A DNA stretch of 64,000 nucleotides from Pegea sp. RAD2-039 (Eukaryota > Chordata > Thaliacea > Salpida > Salpidae): the NCBI GenBank assembly GCA_034620365.1, contig JAQGEQ010000343.1, forward strand, positions 124,001 to 188,000, read 5' to 3'. The position numbers and the translations under genes are program-made. The notes under the pieces were generated by a model, which made no database searches, had not been told where the DNA came from, and was given only the letters and a program-made list of their open reading frames with translations. Of the stretch, positions 45,896-58,608 are shown piece after piece (positions within the stretch are counted from its first letter, which is position 1; each line of letters starts with the position of its first letter).

Positions 45896-45953
45896 GTTCA
45901 AGGAATATAATGTACCATTCATAATTTTTGGAGTTGAACAAGTTTCAACGAGC
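45896..45953 (+). ncRNA. snRNA-like unit 10
   Basis: Promoter element 45828-45858, TATATAAA 45867-45874, leader GGCGTAAAA, Sm-like AATTTTTGG 45923-45931, perfect hairpin 45933-45949. Variable segment contains CAAGGAATATAATGTACCAT. Confidence 0.55.
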
Positions 45954-46305
45954 TAATTCAAAATTAAACATAAAATAATTTCAATTGTTTAAAAGAAACG
46001 ATTATTTGCTGTATCAACATTTAGTAGTCTTTATTTTGTACATTTACACAACATTTAACAATAAAATAATGTTTCCTTTAAATTTTTAAATCTTTAGTAA
46101 TAGTTAGAATTAGTTTGATTGATTTAACAGCAAAATTAAAGTTGAATAAAAAAGTTACATCTGTAAAAATTATTTCAAATATTTTATATGGGAAGAATAA
46201 TATTTAGAATTATATAAAATAACAATTTAGATATTTCATAAAAACAAAAGAAATTAAGTATGTTATTTTTCTATCATTTAACTTTAATTGAAAATAATTT
46301 TTTTT

Positions 46306-46425
46306 ATATATATAAATGCAAAGGAAGGTATATCTCGCTAACACACATTCTAACGAGTTTCTTATGGTTTTTCTCAGGAGTTTATAAGTATGTCTCCATC
46401 CGGGGTCAAACTCGGTACTTCAGCA
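46306..46425 (-). mobile_element. SINE copy, truncated
   Basis: Reverse of the element at 52338-52511: on the minus strand it reads GAGTTTGACCCCGGATGGAG, then AGAATGTGTGTTAGCGAGAT and ends in a TATATATA run. The 5' head is cut. Confidence 0.7.
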
Positions 46426-46477
46426 AATAATCTTTGCTATCGAATTAAAGAAGAAATCTAGGATAAATATTGAAATA

Positions 46478-46533
46478 GTCTGTTGAAACTTATTCAACTT
46501 CTAAAATTAAATGTTTGAAATAATAGTATGGTA
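46478..46533 (-). ncRNA. snRNA-like unit 12
   Basis: Promoter element 46571-46601 (CACAAATGCTAAACTA), TATA-like TTTATAAA at about 46556, Sm-like AATTTTAG 46501-46508, hairpin 46482-46498 perfect. Variable segment contains ACCATACTATTATTTCAAAC, a diverged relative of units 1, 6 and 19. Confidence 0.45.
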
Positions 46534-47209
46534 CTTTAAAGCAGATATTTTCTATTTTATAAATTTCGATTAGTTTAGCATTTGTGGTGTAAATTTGCTA
46601 ATAAATTATTTCGTCAAAAAAATATTTTCTGAATTGATTGCTGTTAGCTACTTTTTACTTAAAAGTTTTTATTTAAATTTTAGTAAATAGATGATTTAAT
46701 ATAATTGAAAAGATGGGAAAACATCAAAATGATGAGTCTTTGAGACAAGTGGTTAGAGAGTTTGAAGATCAAATTAACAAGATGATAAAATTATATTTGA
46801 ATCGTTAAATCAAGAGATTTTTATAGTATTAATAAACGCATTATAATAATTTAGTATCACATTTACCTATGCGGTAAGATACACTTTTGATGTGCAGTTC
46901 AAACAACACAGCTTTTCATCTATTCTTAGATTGAAAATGTTCAATCTAAAAGACAAGATTAATATTAATAGGTTAAATTTGCTTTTAAATCTTCATCTTT
47001 ATTAGTTAATATGATGTCATGACTTCAACTTGACAACTTTTGATTATATTATACAGGTCATATAAAGTTATAAACATTTACTAAGTATTTAACTACCTTA
47101 CATGCTCTCAAACGGAAATTTTTTTTCTGATAATTTAATTCATTAGCAAATATACACCACAAACACTAAACTACTAGATATATATATAATGGAAAAACTC
47201 AGCGTTTGA

Positions 47210-47266
47210 ATATCTACATAAACAAATAATCTGTTAATTTTTGGAGTTGAACAAGTTTCAACAGAC
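47210..47266 (+). ncRNA. snRNA-like unit 13
   Basis: Promoter element 47143-47173, TATATATAA 47181-47189, leader CTCAGCGTTT, Sm-like AATTTTTGG 47236-47244, perfect hairpin 47246-47262. Variable segment contains TATCTACATAAACAAATAAT. Confidence 0.55.
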
Positions 47267-47599
47267 CATATCAAAATTAAACCTAAATTATCTTCCTTAA
47301 TCAAATTGAAAGGATTATTCGCTAAATCAACATTTAGTACTTTTAAATTTGTACTTTTTCACAGAATTATTTAAACTTTAACAATAAATTAATATATTCT
47401 ATTGTATCAAAACTTCTAATAAAATTGAAAATTAGTTTGATTAATTTAACAAAAAATTAAAGATAAATAAAAAAGTTTTATCAGCACAATTTATTTCAAA
47501 TGTTTTAATTGAAAAAATAAATATTTTTGTATTTTTTTATAACAATGTTGATATTTCATACAAACAAAATAAATCAGGCCTAAATAGGCAGACAGGTAA

Positions 47600-48125
47600 G
47601 TTTAGTTATTTAATTTTTGTTTATCAGTTACATATAAAACTGATTGAAATTGATGTTAATATATTAATATTTATATTAAAATTTGATGCTTCTCAAATTA
47701 AGTAGTAAATTGTTCAATGCAGGCCAACGTAGTTAAAACAATCAAGAAAGATTCCATCAAAAAACTATCTGTAAATGAAGACAAATACATGATGTTAAAT
47801 ATAAATTAAAATATTTAATACTACACTATACAATATACCTTGATAATAATACATGATGTTAAATTTAAATTACAGAAAATTAAAGCAATTAATTTCTATT
47901 CAACAACATTTTGATTTCTCTTAATTTCTTTTTATTAAATTAATAATATTGGCTTTTATATCTTGAAATAAGTCAAACAATATTCAGAATATAATTTTTT
48001 GCTGAAGGAAAAGATAATTATAAACTTTCTGATTCGAGTTCTAATTTTTGGATGCGTTAGTAAATGTAAATTAAAAGTTTATTTTTTATATGATTTACTT
48101 ATTTTAATAATATTTAAATTTGGAA
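47600..48125. repeat. Inverted repeat partner of 52615-53040
   Basis: Contains the 48-bp exon and a region ending TTGGATGCGTTAGTAAATG whose reverse complement appears at about 52675-52700. Together with the SINE copies at 46306-46425 and 52338-52511 it forms a second, smaller inverted pair nested inside the large one. Confidence 0.7.
47723..47770 (+). CDS. 48-bp phase-0 exon, unknown gene family
   Basis: Acceptor GCAG, then codons for ANVVKTIKKDSIKKLS, then donor GTAAAT. An inverted copy at 52974-53021 (-) reads ANIVNRIKKDAIKKLS with the same splice signals. Substitutions between the copies keep the frame. Parent gene unknown. Confidence 0.35.
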
Positions 48126-48858
48126 ACCTTACCTTCGTGAAAATTTATAAAATATAAATAATAAAAATTATAAACAGTTACTCAGTTTTTAACTACCTTA
48201 CAAATACTCAAACATGAATTAAATGTAATTGGCCTCAATAATATATAAAAATCAACAATTATTTCCATTGAAAAATTATAGTGTATAAAAAGTTAAAGTT
48301 TATACAACATAATATTTTATTATAAATCTAATGTTTAAAAAAAGTGAGAATTGTTTCAGTAATTAATATAAGTAATTTTTCAAATAAATGTTTTATGAAG
48401 TAAGATGATAGTATTGAGTTTTAATTTCATCATTTTAATAATTTACTTTTTCAACAAAGTTATTATTTTCCTTGTTATGTTTTTGTAATTTATTTTTATA
48501 TCAGTTTTTAGCTCGTAGTTTTCTACCGTATACAGATAAAAAAGTAGATAAAAAACAACTTATTATGGCAAAAATAATTGGGTAACTGACTTAATATAAT
48601 CAATTGTAATTCACTTTTGGTAAAAAAAGATAACATCAAAGACACTAATAGTTATAGAAAACAAGGTTTATAACTCTATTCATCATCAAGTCATGTTTAG
48701 TATTCTCTGTATTTCTTGTTTGATGTTTTAAACAAAACATCAAAACTACTTTTAAACGAAGTTAATAATCCCACAGATTTATTTCTAATTTTTTACAAAA
48801 TAAAAATTAATTTTAACTTTTAAATTTAATATTCAATCTGATTAAAAACTTTGATGAT

Positions 48859-49260
48859 TTAACCAACTGCTGATAAAATGCCTTCTGAACACGGACCTCC
48901 AGTTTCTTTATTGGTAACTTGGCTGGTACATTCTTCCAAATTGTAATAAACAACACAAATAGAAAATGAGATGAAATAGGTCGGAATTCTGTTTGTAATT
49001 AATGTATATTTACATCCACCAATCAAATAAGTGGAAGCAAACAATAGATCAATTACAACTTAACTTACCTTGTACAGCAGTTCATACGTTTTATTTCTTC
49101 AACAAACTCAACAATCGTGGAAGGTTATAATGAAGATACAAAACGACATCTAAACCTCTTGTTTTGTTTTACTGAGTCCACATGTTTTGGTTTTACAACA
49201 ATAACCTTTCTTCTTCTGGCGTACTTTGCACTTTTACAAAATTTCTAAAATGAATCTTCA
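48859..49260 (-). CDS. Possible small cysteine-rich gene, fragments only
   Basis: The minus-strand frame 49044-48859 contains CVVYYNLEECTSQVTNKE and GGPCSEG before TAA. Upstream, spliced at GTAAGT near 49073, lies EEIKRMNCCT, and further up KGYCCKTKTCGL (about 49215). Cysteine spacing and length suggest a small secreted protein, but exon joins are guesses and no start was found. It could be a relic. Confidence 0.25.
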
Positions 49261-50141
49261 ACATATTAAAAGATTTAATATAAACATTGTAGCTTCCTAG
49301 TAGTCGTTGTTACACTCGAAAAAACTTTCTTTACAACTAGCAGTCAGCCAAATGTCACCATAATTATACTCATTGAAATAAGTTTATTTATAATCTCTTT
49401 TTTATATTCTAAAATCATAAACAAATGAGAAAAAAACGGACAATATCTTTAATGTAGAAACAAACAAATATGCTTTTAGAGTATTTATTAAGCTGAGTAC
49501 CATCAACTATAGAAAAACTTGTATTTACAAACCAACTTTGCTGCTAGCAGGACGCAACTAATTACCTACTTTGATAGAATGGTGGACGCTTGTGTAGAAA
49601 AAGTAATCTTAGATGTTTAATAGCTATAAGCTATCATAATTTTACCAAATTGTTGCTGTTTGTATTTACTTACTAGTGTTTATAATTTTGAAAATCTAAA
49701 AGTTATTAATAAAACTATCACCAACCGTTTTCAAACAAACTTTCATTTACTACTCATATAGGTGCTTCACCGTGCGTGACCGGTTTATGCTAATTTATTT
49801 ATACTAAAAGTATTTCAAGAGAGACTAGAGACTGATTATCAAATTTTGAGAACCAGCAACCTTAAAATTAGAGGTAAGCTCTTTAACCTACTGTTTGTAA
49901 ACACATTATTAGTTTTGTCTTTACTAATTATTATTATGAAAAATTTATTTAAATTTTTTAATTAAATGATTAAAAGTTAAATCACTTTACTTAAAATGTC
50001 GCCAACTAAAACCTCAGTTAGTAGTAGTAGAAGGAGCTGTTGTATATGAAATCAATATTAAGAACCAAATGCTGACTAGATTAACATCAACAAAACATTA
50101 AATGAAAAATTGTTTAACAATTTCACTATTTTGCTGGAAGC

Positions 50142-50202
50142 AGTTGGTTAGAGTGTCGTGCTAATAACGCGAATGTCGTGGGTTCGATCCCCGTACTGGC
50201 CA
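50142..50202 (+). pseudogene. tRNA-Ile (AAT) pseudogene, 5' truncated
   Basis: Matches the tRNA-Ile at 59356-59429 from the D loop to the 3' end, loop CTAATAA, but the first 13 nt including the 5' acceptor strand are replaced by unrelated sequence. Confidence 0.9.
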
Positions 50203-50211
50203 TGTTCTGTG

Positions 50212-50283
50212 TCCTCGTTAGTATAGTGGTGAGTATCCCCGCCTGTCACGCGGGAGACCAGGGTTCGATTCCCCGACGGGGAG
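50212..50283 (+). tRNA. tRNA-Asp (GTC), one T-stem change
   Basis: 72 nt with perfect acceptor (TCCTCGT/ACGGGGA) and anticodon loop CTGTCAC. The T stem reads CAGGG against CCCCG, with one A-C mismatch compared with the copy at 59439. May be functional or a recent pseudogene. Confidence 0.8.
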
Positions 50284-50621
50284 TTTATTGATACTTATAA
50301 TATTAATACTATAAACATCTCTTGATTTAAAGATTCAAATATAATTTTATCTTCTTGTTATTTTGATCTTCAAACTCTCTAACCACTTGTCTCAAAGCTG
50401 CATCATCTTCCTATTTTCCCATCTCTTATCCATTTATGTTATATCAAATATTTTCTAGAAAAATTAAATTTAGATAATTTAAATAAAAACTTTTATGTAA
50501 AAAGTAGCTAAAAGGAGTTTACACAGAATTTTTTTTATAACAAAATAATTTATTAGGAAATTCACACCACAAACACTAAACTAATCGAAATTTATATAAA
50601 GTGAAAAATCAGCGTACAAGA

Positions 50622-50681
50622 AATACTTTATATGTTCAGATATGTTTTCAAATTTTTGGAGTTGAACAGCTTCCAACAAAC
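50622..50681 (+). ncRNA. snRNA-like unit 14
   Basis: Promoter element 50553-50583, TATATAAA 50593-50600, leader ATCAGCGTAC, Sm-like AATTTTTGG 50651-50659. Hairpin 50661-50677 reads GTTGAACAGCTTCCAAC with one mismatch. Variable segment contains AAATACTTTATATGTTCAGA. Confidence 0.5.
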
Positions 50682-51532
50682 TAAATCAAGAGTAAACTCT
50701 AATTATCTTTCCTTATTTAAAAGGAAGGATTATTTGCTGAATCAACATTCAGTAGTTTTTAATTGGTACGTTTACACAACATTTAACAATAAAATAATAT
50801 TTTCTTTAAATTTCAAAATTTTTAATAAAAATAAAAATTAGTTTGACTGATTTAAAAGAAATTAAAGTTAAACAGAAAAAGTTAGATCATTAAAAATTAT
50901 TTTAAATATTTTAAGTGAAAAAAAACTATTTTCTATTCTATAGAATAACTATTTATATATTTCATATAACCAAAAGAAATAAAGTAAAGAGACAAATTGC
51001 CACTAAGTATTGATAACCAACTATCTAACATCCCTCTTATGACTCATAATTCATCTTTCAAAAGACAGCTTTATGAAACATAACAAAAGTTAAAGTGATT
51101 TTCTTGATACACACAGGAATTTGTTTATGGGGTTTTTGAAATCACTAATACAAAAAGAGATAGCAATGAAAGTAATAAAATTCTATAAATAATATTAAAA
51201 AAAATTTGTCTATACAGTATTGAGGCTATTGATTCAAAAGGCTAAAGATTCAAATATAATTTTATCATCTTGTTACTTTGATCTTCAAACTCTCTAACCA
51301 CTTGTCTCAAAGTTGCATCATTCTGATATATTCCCATCTCTTCAATTATATTAAATCATAAATTTAATATAAAAATATTTTTAGATAATTTAGATAAAAA
51401 CGTTTAAGTAAAAAGTAGCTAGCAGAAATCAATTCAAAAAATTTTTTTTGACGAAATAATTTTTTAGCAAATTAATACCACAAACACTAAACTAATACAA
51501 ATGTATATAATGAAACAAATCAGCGTAAAATT

Positions 51533-51595
51533 ATTCGATGTAATCATTGACTTCCATAAGATTCAAATTTTAGAGTTGAATAAGTTTCAACAGAC
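51533..51595 (+). ncRNA. snRNA-like unit 15
   Basis: Promoter element 51464-51494, TATATAAT 51504-51511, leader ATCAGCGTAAAA, Sm-like AATTTTAG 51566-51573, perfect hairpin 51575-51591 with loop TAAGT. Variable segment contains TCGATGTAATCATTGACTTC. Confidence 0.52.
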
Positions 51596-51888
51596 TATCT
51601 CAGAATTAAACTTAAATTATCCTCCTTTATTTGTTAAAAAGGATTTTTCATCAAATCAACACTTGTTAATTTTGTATTTGTGCTTTTACACGGCACTTAA
51701 AAACTTTTAACTGCTTACAGTAAATGATTTAAGTTGTTTTTTTCAATCAATTTTTTGTTGATGGTAATCCAGTCAAGGTTTGGTTCATAAATTCGACTCC
51801 ATATCCAGCAGCTCCTTCTACTACTAACTGAGGCTTTAGTTGGCGACATTTTAGGTAAAGTGATTTAACTCTTAACAATTTACTATCC

Positions 51889-52000
51889 AAAGATCAATTA
51901 TAGTGTTGCCCACAGCAGCTTTTTATTGGCTCTTTTCTTCGTTTACACCACAGGTATGATTCAGACTATTAACAGTTAAGGAGTTCAAACGGTTATGAGG
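51889..52000. repeat. Half copy of foldback element
   Basis: Left arm (TATCCAAAGATCAATTATAG) plus loop with AACAGTTAAGGAGTTCAAAC; the right arm is absent. Compare 39264-39471. Confidence 0.8.
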
Positions 52001-52337
52001 TTCTTTCAATTATTTATATAAACTTATATTATAAGTATATTTATTATATATTTATATACTTATTATTATATTTTATATACTTATATTCACTTATTTCTAA
52101 ATAGTTTTTTATAAAAACAATTTTTATTTATATAATGGAGTAGCTTTCTAATTTGAATTGAGTTGAAGAAAAACATTTATTTCTAAACGAGAAATCCATT
52201 CACAAACAACAATACAAGAAATACAACTTCTGAAATAACAAGAAATTTGTTTATTTGTTTATCAGCAGATTTACAAAACATATTTTCAATTTCATCACTC
52301 GATTAAAGTTTCTGAAAATGAAAAATTAAATAAAGAA

Positions 52338-52511
52338 GTCCTGATTGGTGGCTAATCGGTTACTACACCTACCTTCTAGCTAGGAAGTACCGAGTTTGAC
52401 CCGGATGGAGACATATTTATAATTTCCTGAGAAAAACCATAAAAAACTCGTGAGAATGTGTGTTAGTGAGATATACTCTTCTTAGGTACCTTCATTCGCA
52501 TTTATATATAT
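52338..52511 (+). mobile_element. tRNA-headed SINE with LINE-like tail
   Basis: Head with A-box-like TGGCTAATCGG and B-box-like GAGTTTGACCC at tRNA spacing, followed by a body with CCTGAGAAAAACCATAAAAA and a tail AGAATGTGTGTTAGTGAGAT resembling the LINE 3' tail, ending in TATATATA. This is the standard layout of a SINE mobilised by a partner LINE. Confidence 0.7.
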
Positions 52512-52614
52512 AGAAAAAGTTTTATTTTCGATTAAAGTTAAATGATAACAGCAGAAATTTTATAAAATGATACAATTTGTTTTTATATATATAAAATGAT
52601 ATTTCACAAAAATA

Positions 52615-53040
52615 TGGCTTCCAAATTAATATAATTGTAAAATAAGTAAATCATATAAAAGATAAACTTTTAATTTACATTTTCTTACGCATCCAAAAGT
52701 AAAAACTCGAATCAGAAAGTTTATAATTATCTTCTCTTTCAGCAAAAAAATATATTCAGTTTATTATTTGACTTATTTCAAGATATAAAAGCCAATATTG
52801 TTAATTTAATAAAAAGAAATTCAGAAAAATTAAAATGTTGTTGAATAGCAATTAATTGCTTTAATTTTCTTTAATTTAAATTTAACATCATGTATTAGTA
52901 TCAAGTTTTATTGTATAGTGTAGTATTTGATATTTTAATTTATATTTAACATCATGTATTAGTCTTCATTTACAGATAGTTTTTTGATGGCATCTTTCTT
53001 GATTCTGTTAACTATGTTGGCCTTCAGTAAACAATTTACT
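52615..53040. repeat. Inverted repeat partner of 47600-48125
   Basis: Minus-strand match to 47600-48125, including the small exon at 52974-53021 and the ACGCATCCAAAAG block. Divergence is higher than in the 32/62 kb arms. Confidence 0.7.
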
Positions 53041-53499
53041 ACTTAACTGTTTTGCTTTAAACATTTTGAATATTTTTATTCAAAATTTTTATTACATCTA
53101 CGCTTTGTTTTTGAGAAAGATAATATAATAATTATTCTTTTTTGCAAACGCTATATTAAAAGCAGCAGAATTATAAACATTAAATTATTACGTAATATTT
53201 TCTTCTCTATTACTTATAATAAAATTGATGATTAGTTTGACTAATTTAACAACAAATTGAAGTTGTATAAAAAAGCTACTAAAAGAAAAATTGGTTGATA
53301 ATTAAGAAAACTTGTTTATAAAGTATAAAAATTAAGTAATATAAAAGTGGTTTTTATAAAAAACTATATAGAAATAAGTGCATGAAACTCATAACCGTTT
53401 GAACCCCTTAACTTTTAATAGTCTAAATCATACCTGTGGTTTAAAGGAAGATAAGAGCCAATAAAAAGCTGAAGACACTTTGATATTTTCAGAATCTGA

Positions 53500-53967
53500 T
53501 ACAGTAAGTGAAAAATTATATTTCTATTTTTTCTTCTATCTAAAAATGTTTGTTCTGATTTTAATTGTTTCCAGTGGTATAATTATAGTTATTTAAGATC
53601 TAAATACCAGTTTCTGATGTTATTATTTAATAAAATTTTGCAGGATTTAGAAGATGATTGCATTGAAACTGGTTTGATTGCTTTAAGACAAAGAGTAAAC
53701 CATTTTAATTTATTTTTAAGAACTTACTAAATTGTCATATATATACACAAGAAGATAAAATATTATATTCATTTAAATGATTTGAAATAAGTTTTTCAGA
53801 TTTAAAACGTTTTATTTAACTTTGATTTTTACTTAAATAATTAAACCAAACTTTTATTTGTATCAAAAGTTTCAACATAAGAGAAAACATAATTTAAAAA
53901 CTTAAAATTATCTTTTTAGGAAACCGATTGCGGAGAAACCAGCAATAATTTTGTGAATCTAGTTTTA
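53500..53967 (+). CDS. Small phase-0 exons of the unknown family, + copy
   Basis: A truncated first exon ends at 53513 with ESDT before GTAAGT. Then 53644-53694 (51 bp, DLEDDCIETGLIALRQR) and 53920-53967 (48 bp, ETDCGETSNNFVNLVL), all with intact splice signals. The left end abuts a half foldback element (53385-53475), which has replaced the start of the first exon. Confidence 0.4.
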
Positions 53968-54295
53968 GTAAATAACATGTTGATCCTAAACTTAAATTCT
54001 TTTGTTTTTATGAAATATCTAAATTGTTATTTTATATAATTCTAAATATTATTCTTCCCTTATAAAATATTTGAAATAATTTTTACAGATGTAAATTTTT
54101 TAATTAACTTTAATTTTGCTGTTAAGTCAATCAAACTAATTTTAACTTTTACTAAAGATTTAAAAATTTAAAGGAAATATTATTTTATTGTTAAATGTTG
54201 TGTAAATGAACAAAATAAAGACTATTAAATGTTAATACAGCAAATAATCCTTTTTTTTAAATAAAGGAAATTATTTTATGATTAATTTTGAATTA

Positions 54296-54351
54296 GCTTG
54301 TTGAAACTTGTTCAACTCCAAAAATTAAAATGTTCACAATGTTTTTCTCAA
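54296..54351 (-). ncRNA. snRNA-like unit 16
   Basis: Promoter element 54391-54421, TATA 54374-54383, leader ATCAGCATAAAA, Sm-like AATTTTTGG 54318-54326, perfect hairpin 54300-54316. Variable segment contains GTTTGAGAAAAACATTGTGA. Confidence 0.55.
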
Positions 54352-54723
54352 ACAATTTTATGCTGATTTGTTATTATATATAAATTTTACTAGTTTAGTG
54401 TTTGTGGTGTAAATTTGCTAGAAAATTATTTAGTCAAAAAAATTTTCTGAATTGATTTCTACTAGCTACTTTTTACTTAAACGTTTTTATCTAAATTATC
54501 TAAAAATATTTTTATATTAAATTTATGATTTAATATAATTGAAGAGATGGGAAAATATCAGAATGATGCAACTTTGAGACAAGTGGTTAGAGAGTTTGAA
54601 GATCAAAATAACCAGATGATAAATTATATTTGAATCTTTAAATCAAGAGATTTATATTTATAAGAAGATTATTAAAATAATTTAGCAACACATTTACGTA
54701 TGCGGTAAAATAAACTTTTGATA

Positions 54724-55870
54724 TTCCCGGTCTGGAAACTTTTTTTTTAACAATTTTTTTCAGCCCGATTTATCTGGTAAAATGATGTTAGTGGATTTAT
54801 TGATGGCAGCAACTCGTTCAATAAATGATGATAAATACGTGATTGTATCAAATTACACGCAAACGCTCGATTTATGTGAAAAATTGTGCCGTATGAGGAG
54901 GTAGAGAACTTGATGATGATGAATTTCAATCAACATTTTGTTGTCAGATACGGATATGTAAGATTAGATGGAAGTATGACTATTAAAAAAAGATATAACA
55001 TCGTAGAACGAATTGTTTAATTCTTGTTGAAAATTTCTGTTTCTTATTTGGAAGCTTAAAAAAGTTTCTGCGCAGTTCTAGAGAAAGACCAAAATTGGCC
55101 GAAATATTTATTTTCTCAATTCTAAATGTTTTTTTTTAACAATTCTTTTAAAGAACAGTTTTTATATAATTGTTTCAAATGAAATGTTTTTTTATGCAGA
55201 CAAACAGGATATATTTTTATTTAAAGTCAAATTTCTTTTTAACTTTGATGTTCTTCTCGATATTTTGCTTTTACAGTTCTTTTCAATTCTATAGTTTAAA
55301 TATCTTTTTTATTTTAATAGGTTTTTGATTTGAAAATTTTAGATATTCTAATTTATATCTATTATTTACAGTTTTTGTAAGTTGAATTTATAAAAAGTTT
55401 TTTTAAACAAAGTATCATTAAAAATTTATTGATTTTTTTTGTCTTAAAATGTCAAAAGTTAACTTTGAAATGACTTAAATTTCAATAATTATTAGTAATT
55501 TTGAAATTATGTTTAGTACTAAATAAAATTTCTTTGAAAGTTATTACAAAATTCTATTTAAAATTTCTTCTATAAGTTTTTCCAATCGTTCCTTACAATA
55601 TCTTTTTTTAAAAGCTTATAACTTTGAAATTGAAAAGATGTAATCACTTTATATTGACTAATATTAAGAAAAAATAAGGTATTGTCAAAGAGTTATTTGA
55701 AAAACTTACCGTATAGTTATGAGAAAGTTTGCGTTGCATAATTTTTCATTAATTCCATTTTTAAATTATGAATGAATTGAAAGCTGCTTACTAAGTAAAT
55801 GTTGAAATGTTTTGAATTATTATTTATTTTAATTAGAAACTTTAAAAAAAGGCCATTTTGTTGGGTGTTG
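54724..55870 (+). pseudogene. RAD54L partial copy D (exon 9, start of exon 10, flank)
   Basis: Starts with the last 15 bases of the tRNA-Glu T arm, then exon 9 and exon 10 up to IVER, fused after CGA to the RAD54L downstream flank exactly as in copy C, and continues to GCCATTTTGTTGGGTGTTG. Opposite orientation to copy C. Not translatable as a motor. Confidence 0.9.
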
Positions 55871-56327
55871 CTTCACTAGTTGTTTGTTTGGTTGACGAAC
55901 AAGTAGTAAAGCAGGAGGCTAAATCTAGTAAAATTTCACCGCATACGTAAATTTGTTGCTAAATTTATTTAGTGCCTTTATTAATACTATAAACATCACT
56001 TGACTTAAAGATTCAAATATAATTTTATCTTCTTGTTATTTTGATCTTCAAACTCTCTAACTGCTTGTCTCAAAGTTGCATCATCTTCCTATTTTCCCAT
56101 CTCTTCAATTATATTAAACCAAATAATTTCCCATCTCCTATCCATTTACACTTATCATAAATTTGCTAGAAAATTCTTATTTTGTCTAGATAAAAAAATT
56201 TAAGTAAAAAGTAACTAACAGGAGTCAACATATAAAATTTTATATGATGAATAATTTATTAGCAAATCTACACCACAAACACTAAACTAATAGAAAGTTA
56301 TATAAAGGAAAAAATCAGCCCTAAAAT

Positions 56328-56381
56328 TGTTCATTTAAAATATTGTTGTTAATTTTTGTAGTTGAACAAGTTTCAACGGAT
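56328..56381 (+). ncRNA. snRNA-like unit 17
   Basis: Promoter element 56259-56289, TATATAAA 56299-56306, leader ATCAGCCCTAAAA, Sm-like AATTTTTGT 56351-56359, perfect hairpin 56361-56377. Variable segment contains TTCATTTAAAATATTGTTGT, distantly similar to unit 7. Confidence 0.52.
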
Positions 56382-56664
56382 TATTTAAATATTAAATCTA
56401 AAATATCTTTCTTTATTTTAGGAAGGATTATTCGTAGATTCAACATTTAGTAGTTTTTTATTTGTACCTTTACACAGCACTTAAAAACTTTTAACTGCTT
56501 CCAGTAAATGATTTAAGTTATTTTTCAATCAATGTTTTGTTGATAGTAATCTAGTCAGGGTTTTGGTTCATAATATCCACTCCATATCCAGCAGCTCCTT
56601 CTACTACTAACTGAGGCTTTATTTGGCGACATTTTAGGTAAAGTGGTTCAACTCTTAAAAATGT

Positions 56665-56790
56665 ACTATCCAAAGATCAATTATAGTGTTGCCCACAGCA
56701 GCTTTTTATTGGCTCTTATCTTTATTTACACCACAGGTATGATTCAGACTATTAACAGTTAAGGGGTTCAAACGGTTATGAGGTTCATTC
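56665..56790. repeat. Half copy of foldback element
   Basis: Left arm and loop of the foldback element, ending AACGGTTATGAGGTTCATTC. The right arm is missing, as at 51889-52000. Confidence 0.8.
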
Positions 56791-57111
56791 ACTTATTTCT
56801 AAATACTTTTTCATAAAAACAATTTTTTTATTATATAAACAAGTTTACTTCATAATCTACCGACCAATTTCTCTTGTAGTAGCTTCTATTGAATCTTCAA
56901 ATGATTATTTTTTTAATTTTAGACTCCATCTTTCAAAATTTTCTTTTTTCACATCAATTTGAATTTCTTTTTCAAAAATCTCCCAGTGATCAGTTGTTGT
57001 CCTATCTCCATCAATGGTTGTATTTCTCAATCAAGTCTCATTAACATCCTGATACAACAGATAAATATGAAACGCCGATGTGTCTTGAAAGATGCATACA
57101 TGATGATCAAC

Positions 57112-57722
57112 ATTCAGATGACTACAATATAAATTTGGATTTAGAAACAGCTCTTGTTGTGTGCTTACATAAAACAGGAAAAAATTTAATTACAAGAATT
57201 ACTCACCCTACTTAGCTAAATGGATAAAACCAAAATTATCGTTTATCAAGAAAACTGATTATTTCTATTTCTTCTTTTATCTAAATTTTAATTTAATTTG
57301 GTTTTAAGTTTTAGACTAAAGTATTTATTATAATATAGAATTGATTATTTAAGATCTAAATACCAGTTACTGATGTAATTATTTAATAAAATTTTGTAGG
57401 ATTTAGAAGATAATTAGATTAAAACTGGTTTGATTGCTTTCAGTCAAAGAGTAAACCATTTTAATTTATTTTTAAGAACTTACTAAACTCTCAGATTTAT
57501 ATACAAGAAGATAAAATAGTTTATTCATTTAAATGATTTGAAATAAGTTTTTCAGATTTAAAATTTTTGATTTAACTTTGATTTTTACTTAAACTATTAA
57601 AACAAACTTTCATTTATACAAAAGTTTTAACATAAGAGAAAACATAATTTAAAAACTTAAAATTATCTTTTTAGGAAACCGATTGCGGAGAAACCAGCAA
57701 AAACTTTGTGAATCTAGTTTTG
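57112..57722 (+). pseudogene. Small-exon family, decayed + copy
   Basis: Blocks DDYNINLDLETALVVCLHK (about 57112-57170), then 57400-57450, where DLEDN is followed by TAG, then 57675-57722 (ETDCGETSKNFVNLVL). The in-frame stop shows decay, while splice signals remain. Confidence 0.45.
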
Positions 57723-58052
57723 GTAAATATTAATTTGATCTTAAACTTAATTTCGTTTGTTTTTATGAAATATCTAAATTGTTATTCTATAGAATACAAA
57801 ATACTTTTTTTTTCACTTGAAACATTTTATGAAATTTGTACAGATCTTACTTTTTTATCTAACTTTAACTCTGTTGTTAAATCAATCAAACTAATTTTAA
57901 TTTTCATTAAAAATTTTAAAATTTAAACGAAATATTATTTTATTGTTAAATGCTGTGTAAAAACGTACAAATTAAAAACTACCAAATGTTGATTCAGGTA
58001 ATATTCATTTCTTAAAACTAAAAAGAGATAATTTAGGTTCAATCTTGAATTT

Positions 58053-58105
58053 GTTTGTTGAAACTTGTTCAATCTCAAAATTTAATTGAAAAAATCTTGA
58101 ATAAA
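58053..58105 (-). ncRNA. snRNA-like unit 18, degenerate TATA
   Basis: Promoter element 58144-58174 good, TATA replaced by TTTCTATAGA (about 58127-58134), leader ATCTGCGTAAAG, Sm-like AAATTTTG about 58077-58083, hairpin 58057-58073 with one end mismatch. Variable segment contains TTTTATTCAAGATTTTTTCA. Confidence 0.4.
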
Positions 58106-58608
58106 ACCTTTACGCAGATTTTTTAGTCTATAGAAATTTCTACTAGTTTAGTGTTTGTGGTGTAGATTTGCTAATAGATTTTCATCAAAAAAATAAATAA
58201 AAATAAATTGTGTTGTTCGAACTGCATATCAGAAGTGTATTTTGCCGCATACGTAAATGTGTTGCTAAATTATTATAGTGTCCTTCTTAATACTATAAAC
58301 ATCTCTTGATTTAAAGATTCAAATATAATTTTATCTTCATGTTATTTTGATCTTCAAGCTCTCTAACCGCTCGTCTCAAAGTTGCTTCATCTTGCTATTT
58401 TCCAATCTTTTATCCATTTATATTATATCAAAAAAATTTTCTAAAAAAATGGTATTTAGATAATTTAAATAAAAGCTTTTATGTAAAAAGTAGCTAACAG
58501 GAGTCAATTCAGAAAATATTTTTATAACGAAATGATTTATTAGCAAATTTATACCGCAAACACTAAACTAATAGAAATTTATATAAAGGAACAAATCAGC
58601 GTAAAATT

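Noticed and set aside
50632-51710. Open frames reading FLELNSFQQT and ILELNKFQQT over snRNA-like units
   Set aside because: The shared peptide comes from the conserved Sm site and hairpin. In most other copies the frame stops soon after, and conservation follows base pairing (stem kept, loop changed) instead of codons.
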